This document shows, piece after piece, positions 5,960-12,214 of a DNA stretch of 12,723 nucleotides. Source of the DNA: an uncultured Oscillospiraceae bacterium (GTDB taxonomy: Bacteria > Bacillota > Clostridia > Oscillospirales > Ruminococcaceae); NCBI GenBank assembly GCA_934527255.1, contig CAKTAM010000051.1, positions 1 through 12,723 on the forward strand, read 5' to 3'. The position numbers and the translations under genes were made by a program. How positions within the stretch are numbered: position 1 is the first letter of the stretch; every line of letters starts with the position of its first letter. The notes beneath the pieces are model-generated. The model saw nothing but the letters and a program-made list of their open reading frames with translations, ran no database searches and was not told the origin of the DNA.

Positions 5960-7336
5960 TTACACTTCCTCGTCGGCGGTGTCGGAAAACGCCGTCAGGG
6001 CCGGAACGGCCGGATCCTCCAGCTGCTGCACCTGCTTCAAGCGGCGCTGCATTTGCCGTGTGCGTACGCCGATCAGCTTATCCAGCTCGTCGTTGGCCTG
6101 CCGAATACGGTTCTGCGCCTGCGTCAGCACGGCGGCAAAGGTGTCAAATTCGGTCTTGACGCCCGCCAGCACCTGCCACACCTCGCTGGAACGCTTTTGA
6201 ATGGCCAGCGTCTGGAAGCCCATCTGCAGGCTGTTCAGCAGGGCGGCCATGGTCGAAGGCCCGGCAATGTTCACCTTGAAATCGTGCTGCAGCTTTTCCA
6301 CCATGCCGCGCCGCACCACCTCGGCGTACAGTCCCTCTGTCGGCAAAAACAGAATGGCAAATTCCGTGGTGTACGGCGGTTCAATGTACTTGTCGTGAAT
6401 ATCCTTGGCACAGCCGCGCATGCGCTGCTCCAGCTCGCGCCCGGCCGCTTCAATGGCGGCGGCATCGCCGCTGTCATAGGCATCGTTCAGGCGTGCGTAC
6501 AGATCCAGCGGAAACTTGGCGTCAATGGGCAGCAGAACCGGCTTGCTGCCGTCGCCCGGCAGGCGAATGGCAAACTCCACGGGGTCGCGGCGGCCGGGGC
6601 GGGTAACAACGTTGCGCTCGTACTGCTCCGGCGTCAGGATCTCCTCCAGAATGCTGCCCAGCTGGATCTCGCCCAGAATGCCGCGGGTCTTGACGTTGCT
6701 CAGCACCTTTTTCAGGTCGCCCACGCCGTTGGCAAGGTTCTGCATCTCGCCCAGCCCGCGGTACACCTGCTCCAGCTGTGCGCTGACGGTCTCAAACGAC
6801 CGCTGCAGCTTTTCCTCCAGCGTTTTCTGCAGCTTTTCGTCCACGGTCTGGCGCATCTGCTCCAGGCTGTGCGTGTTGGCCTGCTGCATGGCCGTCAGGC
6901 GGGTCTCCATGGCGGTGCGGATGTTATCCAGCTTCAGCTCGCTGGTCTGGCTGGAATGCGCCAGTCGGGCATCCACCTGCCGCAGCTGTTCGTTCATGGC
7001 GGCCTGAATGGCCTGCAGCTGTTCGGTCATACCGGTCTGAATGGCCTGCAATTGTCCGGTCAGCCCGGTCTGGATGGTCTGCAGCCGCTGCTCCAGCAGC
7101 GAAGCCGTCTGCTGCTGGGCGTTCAGCGTGCTTTCGGTGGCGGTGCGCAGCGCCTGCTGCAGGTCGGCGTTCCATTCGCCGCGCAGCGTGCGCAGCTCGC
7201 CGCTCAGGGCGCTTTGCAGGCGTTCCAGCGCTTTGGGGCCGGGCGTGCGGGCACGCAGCAGTAAAACGACGGTCAGACAGGCGGCGCTCAGCAGCAGGTC
7301 AAGCCCCAGCAGGCACCACAAAAGCGTTTCATTCAT
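5960..7336 (-). CDS. rmuC: RmuC family DNA recombination protein
   Basis: This gene encodes 458 residues. ATG at 7336 overlaps the end of mscL by eight bases (ATGAATGA), a sign of translational coupling. The N-terminal membrane anchor spans residues 5-28, followed by a long coiled coil (about 35-205) that includes three exact-length 11-residue repeats at 86-118. The conserved RmuC domain spans about 210-430: GILGEIQLGSILEEIL (219-234), a nuclease-like core with E254 and D272-A-K274, then TEFAILFLPTEGLYAEVV and IAGPSTMAALLNSLQMGFQTL. RmuC limits rearrangement at short inverted repeats in E. coli. Its core resembles PD-(D/E)xK nucleases, but its biochemistry is poorly settled. Length and motifs are normal for the family. 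It is the last gene of its operon. Confidence 0.95.
   Translation of the reverse strand: MNETLLWCLLGLDLLLSAACLTVVLLLRARTPGPKALERLQSALSGELRTLRGEWNADLQQALRTATESTLNAQQQTASLLEQRLQTIQTGLTGQLQAIQTGMTEQLQAIQAAMNEQLRQVDARLAHSSQTSELKLDNIRTAMETRLTAMQQANTHSLEQMRQTVDEKLQKTLEEKLQRSFETVSAQLEQVYRGLGEMQNLANGVGDLKKVLSNVKTRGILGEIQLGSILEEILTPEQYERNVVTRPGRRDPVEFAIRLPGDGSKPVLLPIDAKFPLDLYARLNDAYDSGDAAAIEAAGRELEQRMRGCAKDIHDKYIEPPYTTEFAILFLPTEGLYAEVVRRGMVEKLQHDFKVNIAGPSTMAALLNSLQMGFQTLAIQKRSSEVWQVLAGVKTEFDTFAAVLTQAQNRIRQANDELDKLIGVRTRQMQRRLKQVQQLEDPAVPALTAFSDTADEEV
6983..7081 (-). repeat. Three 33-bp repeats inside rmuC encoding 11-residue coiled-coil units
   Basis: Codons 86-118 form three consecutive 11-mers: QTIQTGLTGQL, QAIQTGMTEQL and QAIQAAMNEQL. 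The DNA units are similar but not identical. The period of 11 fits a right-handed (hendecad) coiled coil, and the number of units could vary between strains without breaking the frame. Confidence 0.75.
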
Positions 7337-7733
7337 GGTCGGCCTCGCCGCGGCTGCCCGCCAGCAGGTCGCGAATTTCCGTCAGCAGCACCTCTTCATT
7401 GGAGGGCTTGGGAGGCTCTGCCGGGGCCTCCTCTTTCTTTTTGTGCAGGCGGTTGACCATGCGCAAAACCAGAAACAGGCAGAACGCCGTCAGCAGAAAG
7501 TTCAGCACGCTTTGCAGAAAATTGCCGATCATCAGCTGGCTGGTGCCCATGGGAATGACCCATTCGCTGAAATTCAGCTGGCCGGTCAGCAGGTTGATGA
7601 TGGGGGTGAAAATGTCGCCCACCAGACTGGTGACAATGGCGGTGAAGGCGCTGCCGATGATGACGCCGACCGCCATATCAATGACATTGCCGCGGGAAAT
7701 AAAGGCTTTGAACTCACTGAAAAACTTCTTCAT
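7329..7733 (-). CDS. mscL: Large-conductance mechanosensitive channel MscL
   Basis: This gene encodes 134 residues, close to E. coli MscL (136). ATG 7733 gives the standard start MKKFFSEFKAFISRGNVIDMA. A longer frame from a TTG at 7760 has no family support. A purine-rich AAAGGA lies about 12 bases upstream. The first helix (about 15-42) carries the pore-lining pattern DMAVGVIIGSAFTAIVTSLV. A periplasmic loop (45-66) leads to the second helix (68-92) and the basic cluster RLHKKK, then a cytoplasmic helix (112-124). MscL forms a homopentamer that opens under extreme membrane tension to release solutes during osmotic downshock. It lies between the DUF3006 gene (23-base gap) and rmuC (8-base overlap), so it is made as part of this operon. 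The functional link to its neighbours is not obvious. Confidence 0.96.
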   Translation of the reverse strand: MKKFFSEFKAFISRGNVIDMAVGVIIGSAFTAIVTSLVGDIFTPIINLLTGQLNFSEWVIPMGTSQLMIGNFLQSVLNFLLTAFCLFLVLRMVNRLHKKKEEAPAEPPKPSNEEVLLTEIRDLLAGSRGEADHE

Positions 7734-7756
7734 GGGAAAATACCGTCCTTTCCATA

Positions 7757-7987
7757 TCAATCGCAGGCCGTTCCATGCCTGAGCTTCCGAAACAATTCCA
7801 GTGCATGCTCGCGTCGGCGACGGGTGGCTTCCGGGTCAGGGGTCAGCGTGCCGTCCGCAGCGCGCTGTACCAGGTCGCCGATGGCGAGGCCGGGGGGCAG
7901 CTGCTCTGCGGGAATCGTCAGCAGGCTGCCGTCGTCGCCGCTCAAGGAGGCCACACCGGCCTCCAGACCTTCCAGACTGTACAGCAT
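7757..7987 (-). CDS. DUF3006-like small protein, partner of the ComEC-type hydrolase
   Basis: This gene encodes 76 residues. ATG 7987 follows an excellent ribosome site, AAAGGAG, which lies within the last codons of the upstream gene, and the two genes are three bases apart. The protein begins MLYSLEGLEAGVASL with a short beta-rich N-terminus that fits the DUF3006 pattern. It continues with IPAEQLPPGLAIGDLV (25-40) and ends in a basic helix (ATRRRREHALELFRKL). DUF3006 genes are commonly found next to ComEC/Rec2-type metallo-beta-lactamase-fold genes, as here, but their function is unknown. It has no signal peptide, so it is cytoplasmic if made as seen. The family call rests on pattern and context, not on a profile search. 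Confidence 0.75.
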   Translation of the reverse strand: MLYSLEGLEAGVASLSGDDGSLLTIPAEQLPPGLAIGDLVQRAADGTLTPDPEATRRRREHALELFRKLRHGTACD

Positions 7988-7990
7988 TGT

Positions 7991-8959
7991 TCATTCTCCT
8001 TTTTCGGTGTGCACCGTCATCTGTCCGTTCTGCACGGTCACGACAACGCTGCCGCTCTCATCCGTCCGGTAAATGGCGGCGCCGACCTCCTGCAGGGCCT
8101 CCAGCGCCTCCCGGTGCGGGTGACCGTAGCTGTTGTCCAGCCCGCAGCTGATGACGGCGACGGTCGGCTGCAGCTGCTGCAGCAGGGCGGCGGTGTTGCT
8201 GCTGGAGCTGCCATGGTGCGAGGCCTTGTAAAGGTCGGCATGCAGCGTGCTGCCGGTGCGCTCCAGCAGGTCGGCCTCGGCCTCAGCCTCGGCGTCGCCC
8301 GCGCTGTAATAAGTAAAGCCGTCAAAGCGGAACAGGGTCATCAGCGAGGTGTTGTTGCAGTCGCCCTTGCAGGCAAGCCCTGTGCCGATGACCTCCAGTT
8401 CGCCTGCGCCCAGCGCAAAGGTGTCGCCAATGGCGGGTACGGTCGTCTCCAACTCGCCCGCTTCCTGCTTCTGGTTCAGCGCCTCCAGCAGGTTGAGCGC
8501 GGTGGCCGAGGTGGGCATGGGCGCAAGTTCCAGATCGGGCAGAATGACCGTCTGGATGGGAAAATTCTGCACGACCCGCAGCGCGCCGCCGATGTGGTCG
8601 GCGTGAAAGTGGGTCAGCAGCAGATAACGCAGCCGGGTGACGCCGTGGTTTTGCAGGTAGGCGACCACGGCATCGGCGCTGGCCGGTGTACCGGTGTCCA
8701 GCAGGGCGTATTCGCCGTTCTGTTCGATCAGAACGCTGTCGCCCTGTCCCACGTCGATAAAATGGATCTCGGCCGTCTGGCCGGAGTATTCCGACTGTGC
8801 GCTTTCCGGCAGAGGAAAGACCTCATCCAGCGCGGCGTGCAGCATCTGCTGCAGCAGTGACGGCGCAAAAACGGCCAGTAAGGCGATCAGCAGCGCCAGC
8901 AACAGCAGGCGGGCATACAGCGGTAGCTTTTCGGGGGGCTTGCGGTGTTGTTGTTCCAT
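7991..8959 (-). CDS. ComEC/Rec2-type metallo-beta-lactamase-fold hydrolase with N-terminal membrane anchor
   Basis: This gene encodes 322 residues. An N-terminal membrane helix or signal anchor lies at about 14-35, so the catalytic part should be outside the membrane. The fold begins at EIHFIDVGQGDS (64-75). Metal and active-site motifs are THFHADH (116-122), NNTSL (202-206), SAGD (219-222), SHHGS (247-251) and NSYGHPH (276-282). All metal ligands expected of this group are present. The ComEC C-terminal domain family is thought to cut phosphodiester bonds, in ComEC probably degrading the non-transported DNA strand. This protein lacks the ComEC channel and OB parts, so it is a stand-alone member, possibly an extracellular nuclease or nucleotide phosphodiesterase. 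It starts 24 bases after ftsK ends and has no visible ribosome site. Confidence 0.88.
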   Translation of the reverse strand: MEQQHRKPPEKLPLYARLLLLALLIALLAVFAPSLLQQMLHAALDEVFPLPESAQSEYSGQTAEIHFIDVGQGDSVLIEQNGEYALLDTGTPASADAVVAYLQNHGVTRLRYLLLTHFHADHIGGALRVVQNFPIQTVILPDLELAPMPTSATALNLLEALNQKQEAGELETTVPAIGDTFALGAGELEVIGTGLACKGDCNNTSLMTLFRFDGFTYYSAGDAEAEAEADLLERTGSTLHADLYKASHHGSSSSNTAALLQQLQPTVAVISCGLDNSYGHPHREALEALQEVGAAIYRTDESGSVVVTVQNGQMTVHTEKGE

Positions 8960-8983
8960 TGGCGTTGGGGCAGCGGCGGCCGG

Positions 8984-11863
8984 TCAGCGGGCGTCGCTGC
9001 GCATGCTCCTTTCCAGCAGCTGGTCGCGGGTGATCAGCACCTGCCGCGGCTTGCTGCCCTCATAAGGCCCGATCACATGCAGGGCCTCCATCTCGTCCAT
9101 AATGCGGGCGGCCCGGGCGTACCCCAGCTTCAGCTTGCGCTGCAGCAGACTGGTGGAGGCCATCCCGGCCTCCACGACCGTTTCCATGGCCTGCTGCAGC
9201 ATGGGGTCCTGTCCGTCATCGTCGCCCTCGTCGCTCTCCCGGCCGCCGGCGTCGGCCGCCGTGGCGCGGCGGTCGGTCTCGGCGATCATCTGCTCGTCAT
9301 AGCGGCTGTCGGCGTACGATTTGATCTCGCCGATGACGCGCTCGATCTCGCTGTCCTTTACAAAGGTGCCCTGAATGCGCACCGGCTTGCTTGCACCGAC
9401 CGGCAAAAACAGCATATCGCCCATGCCCAGCAGCTTTTCGGCGCCGGCGCCGTCCAGAATGGTGCGGCTGTCCACCTGGCTGGACACCGCAAAGGCGATG
9501 CGGCTGGGAATGTTGGCCTTGATCAGGCCGGTAATGACATCCACGCTGGGCCGCTGGGTGGCGACGATCAGGTGCATACCGGCGGCGCGGGCCTTTTGTG
9601 CAATGCGGCAGATGTAATCCTCTACCTGCTTGCCCGCCACCATCATCAGGTCGGCCAACTCGTCGATCAGTATGGCAATGTAGGGCAGATGCTCCAGCTC
9701 CCCGCGTTCGGCGGCGAGGCGGTTATAGCTTTTGATGTCACGGACGTTGTTGTCTGCAAACAGGTGATAGCGCCGCTCCATTTCCGCCACGGCGCAGCCC
9801 AGCGCACCGGCCGCCTTGCGCGGCTCGGTGACCACCGGCATCAGCAGGTGGGGCACGCCGTTGTATTCGGCCAGCTCCACCACTTTCGGGTCAATCAGGA
9901 TCATGCGCAGATCGTCCGGCGTGCTCTTGTACAGAAAGCTCATGATGATGCTGTTGATGCAGACAGATTTGCCGCTGCCGGTGCTGCCTGCGATCAGCAG
10001 GTGCGGCATTTTGGAAAGATCGGCCAGCTTGACGCTGCCCGCAATGTCACGCCCCAGACACATGGTCAGCGGGGCGGTGCTCTGACGGAACTCATCCGAC
10101 TGTATCAGGCTGCGCAGCGCGACCGTGGTCTTGACCTTGTTGGGCACCTCTATGCCGACGGCAGGCTTGCCGGGTATCGGCGCTTCAATGCGCACTCCGG
10201 CGCTGGCCAGGTTCAGGGCAATGTCATCCGCAAGGTTGGTGATGCGGCTGATCTTCACGCCTGCCAGCGGCTGCAGCTCATACCGGGTGACGCTGGGGCC
10301 GCGGCAAATATCCAATATTTTGGTCTTGACGCCAAAGCTTTCCAGCGTGTTGACCAGAATGTCGGCGTTGCGGCGCATTTCGTCGTTGACGTTGCTCTGG
10401 TCGGTGTTGGGCTGACGGTCCAGCAGCTCCGGCGAGGGCAGGTGATAGGGCGGAAGCTCCGGCGCGGGCGGCGCGGCGGCAGGGCTTTCGGCCTGCTTTG
10501 CCGTCCCCAGTCCGTCCGGCAGGGTGGCATCCTCCTCTATAGGGCGGCCGTCCAGTGCCCGGCGGATCAGACTGTCGATCTCGCTGGCCTGTGCCGGTGC
10601 GGCGGGCGTGCCGTCGGCTTCGGGTGTTTCGGGCATGGGCATCGGCTGCTCGTCGGCCTGTGCGGCAGGCATTTCGGCTTCTGCGAAGGGAGCTTCATCC
10701 TGTACAGGCTGCCCGACAGGCTCTGTCGTCGGCACGGCGGGCATGCGGCGGCCGGCCGGTTCAGCGTCCTGGTCAAACAGAGGCTTGTGCGCGGCGGAGG
10801 CAGGCGACACCCCGGCCGGTATCGAGATCATATCCTGCACAAACGGCTCGTCCGCGTCCTTCGGGGCGGGGCGCAGCGCCTCGCGCCCGGCGGCGGCCAG
10901 CACGTCGTGCTCCAGCACCTCGTCCAGCTCGGGATGGTCGTCCGGGTCAAAGGCGGCGCCCTTGGCGGCATCCAGCGGCGGAGGCGGGGCATCCGCTTCC
11001 TGCGCGGCGGGGGTCACATGAATATCGTCGGTGACATGCACGTCAATGTTCCAGCGGTCGCGCGGCTTGGAAAGGCTCTCCGGCGGCAGCTGCGGATCCA
11101 CGCGCGGACGCCTGCGCGCCGTGCGCTGCGCCTCGCGTTCGGCCTGGCGCTGCTGGCTTTCCGCGCGCTTTTCCTCCCGGCGGCGGTCACGCTCGATAAG
11201 TGCGTCCGACGCGCTTTCATGCGCCCGGCTTGCGGTGTGACGCAGTGCATCCACCAGGTCGGCGGGGGTGAAATCCGCCAGAACCATCACAAAGACCAAC
11301 AGCAGGATCAGCAGCAGAATGTTGGCGGCAGGCCGTCCGGCCCAGCACAGCAGCGAAAGCCCCAGCGGCACGGCAAAAACGCCGCCGCCCTGCCGCTGCG
11401 TTCCCATTTGGTACAGCTGCTGCACCATTTTGCCAAAGGGTGCGCCGTCCGGCTGATACCCGGTGAACACCAGCCCGATGCCGCATACCAGCAGCAGAAT
11501 CAGCAGGCAGAGCGCCAGCTTGCCGCGCCAAGGCCGCCCGGCGGCAACCAGAACGGCAAGGTACAGCAGGGCAGGTGCCGTCAGGTACAGCGCCCAGCCA
11601 AACACGCCAAAGCAGGCGCCGCGCACGGCGCTCCATGCGGCCTGGCCGGGTATCCACGCCAGCGCGGCCAGCAGCAGCGCCAGCGCAAACAGAAGAATGC
11701 TCCACAGCCGGTTGGTCTGCGGGGCGGCCTTGCGGGTGCGTGCGCCGCTTTTTTTCGCCCCTGAACGGGCGGAGGAGGAAGCCGCCTTTTTGGCGGCCGG
11801 TCGTTTTTGTGTGCTTTTGTGGCCGGAGGCGGCCGCAGATTTTTTTGCCATAGTCGGATCCAT
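8984..11863 (-). CDS. ftsK: FtsK/SpoIIIE family DNA translocase
   Basis: This gene encodes 959 residues. ATG 11863 follows AGGAG closely (three bases). ATG 11851 is an alternative start with weaker spacing. A basic, Ala/Lys-rich N-terminus (1-50) precedes four or five membrane helices (about 53-197). A long acidic Pro/Ala-rich linker covers about 208-475 and is longer than in B. subtilis SpoIIIE. The motor follows: alpha domain (about 495-590), Walker A GSTGSGKS (626-633), Walker B ILIDE (731-735), and ATQRPS (768-773). The C-terminal gamma winged-helix (about 886-950) ends with GPYEGSKPRQVLI. The hexamer pumps chromosomal DNA through the division septum, with the gamma domain reading polarised sequence motifs. 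It is the first gene of a five-gene minus-strand operon with two candidate promoters upstream. Whether it acts mainly in division or in sporulation cannot be told. Confidence 0.96.
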   Translation of the reverse strand: MDPTMAKKSAAASGHKSTQKRPAAKKAASSSARSGAKKSGARTRKAAPQTNRLWSILLFALALLLAALAWIPGQAAWSAVRGACFGVFGWALYLTAPALLYLAVLVAAGRPWRGKLALCLLILLLVCGIGLVFTGYQPDGAPFGKMVQQLYQMGTQRQGGGVFAVPLGLSLLCWAGRPAANILLLILLLVFVMVLADFTPADLVDALRHTASRAHESASDALIERDRRREEKRAESQQRQAEREAQRTARRRPRVDPQLPPESLSKPRDRWNIDVHVTDDIHVTPAAQEADAPPPPLDAAKGAAFDPDDHPELDEVLEHDVLAAAGREALRPAPKDADEPFVQDMISIPAGVSPASAAHKPLFDQDAEPAGRRMPAVPTTEPVGQPVQDEAPFAEAEMPAAQADEQPMPMPETPEADGTPAAPAQASEIDSLIRRALDGRPIEEDATLPDGLGTAKQAESPAAAPPAPELPPYHLPSPELLDRQPNTDQSNVNDEMRRNADILVNTLESFGVKTKILDICRGPSVTRYELQPLAGVKISRITNLADDIALNLASAGVRIEAPIPGKPAVGIEVPNKVKTTVALRSLIQSDEFRQSTAPLTMCLGRDIAGSVKLADLSKMPHLLIAGSTGSGKSVCINSIIMSFLYKSTPDDLRMILIDPKVVELAEYNGVPHLLMPVVTEPRKAAGALGCAVAEMERRYHLFADNNVRDIKSYNRLAAERGELEHLPYIAILIDELADLMMVAGKQVEDYICRIAQKARAAGMHLIVATQRPSVDVITGLIKANIPSRIAFAVSSQVDSRTILDGAGAEKLLGMGDMLFLPVGASKPVRIQGTFVKDSEIERVIGEIKSYADSRYDEQMIAETDRRATAADAGGRESDEGDDDGQDPMLQQAMETVVEAGMASTSLLQRKLKLGYARAARIMDEMEALHVIGPYEGSKPRQVLITRDQLLERSMRSDAR

Positions 11864-11919
11864 TCGCTCCTGTAGGTGCGGCGGGGCATTTTGGCCCGCG
11901 CCGAAAAATCATCAGTAAC

Positions 11920-11948
11920 AGTATACTAAAAAAAGTTGTAAAAAGCAA
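11920..11948 (-). promoter_or_regulatory. Proximal promoter of the ftsK operon
   Basis: Read on the minus strand, TTGCTT (11948-11943) and TATACT (11925-11920) are spaced by 17 bases. The start of transcription would be near 11913, about 50 bases before the ftsK ATG. Confidence 0.6.
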
Positions 11949-12069
11949 AGCCTTTTTCACAAAAAAGCTTGCCCTGTTCTGTCAAACGCCCGGCGGCCCG
12001 CACGCGCCGCTGCGCGGCAAGGGCTGCCGGTGCAAACGCGGGCGGGGCTGGCGTGCTTTATATTACACT
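11949..12069. other. GC-rich part of the divergent ftsK/uvrB intergenic region
   Basis: The whole gap is 11864-12214. This part holds no plausible gene. It contains an imperfect hairpin at 11948-11970 (AAGCC...GCTT type arms, A/T-rich) and a strongly GC-rich block with mutually complementary pieces at about 11985-12048. If the distal minus-strand promoter at 12070-12098 is used, this stretch would be a transcribed leader of ftsK or a separate small RNA. Confidence 0.35.
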
Positions 12070-12098
12070 ATTATACTCGCCATGCCAGATGCTGTCCA
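12070..12098 (-). promoter_or_regulatory. Near-consensus distal minus-strand promoter
   Basis: On the minus strand, TGGACA (12098-12093) and a perfect TATAAT (12075-12070) are 17 bases apart. This is the best promoter match in the window. It points towards ftsK, 200 bases away. The same bases read on the plus strand include TATACT at 12072-12077, but its -35 would be poor. Confidence 0.6.
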
Positions 12099-12131
12099 TA
12101 GAAAATTCATGGCCGCGGGTGGGATTCTGCG

Positions 12132-12160
12132 TTGCAATTTACACTATTTTGGTGTATACT
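12132..12160 (+). promoter_or_regulatory. uvrB promoter
   Basis: A -35 TTGCAA (12132-12137) and a -10 TATACT (12155-12160) have the ideal 17-base spacing. Transcription would start near 12167, giving a leader of about 48 bases that carries the ribosome site AAGGAGGGG. Confidence 0.7.
12140..12156. promoter_or_regulatory. Inverted repeat in the uvrB promoter spacer, candidate operator
   Basis: TACAC (12140-12144) and GTGTA (12152-12156) form a 5-bp inverted repeat around seven bases, lying between the -35 and -10 and touching the -10. UvrB genes are often LexA-controlled, but no Firmicute LexA box (CGAAC-N4-GTTCG type) is present. If this is an operator, its regulator is unknown. Confidence 0.35.
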
Positions 12161-12214
12161 AACTGTCGGATATTCTGTGGGCGGGCCGTGCCGCGCCCAA
12201 AAGGAGGGGTGAGG

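Noticed and set aside
5903..7264. A 453-codon open frame on the plus strand opposite rmuC
   Set aside because: RmuC on the minus strand has full family motifs. The opposite product is a Leu/Gln/His-rich shadow.
7734..7760. Upstream TTG start for mscL
   Set aside because: It would add nine residues not seen in MscL proteins. ATG 7733 gives the canonical N-terminus.
8945..11764. A 939-codon open frame on the plus strand opposite ftsK
   Set aside because: The minus-strand frame encodes all FtsK motifs. The opposite frame is open only because of GC-rich codon bias. It has a repetitive Arg/Gly/Gln/His composition and no ribosome site.
12082..12162. A 26-codon frame just upstream of uvrB as a leader peptide
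   Set aside because: It has no ribosome site, overlaps the uvrB promoter, and would need a weak upstream plus-strand promoter.
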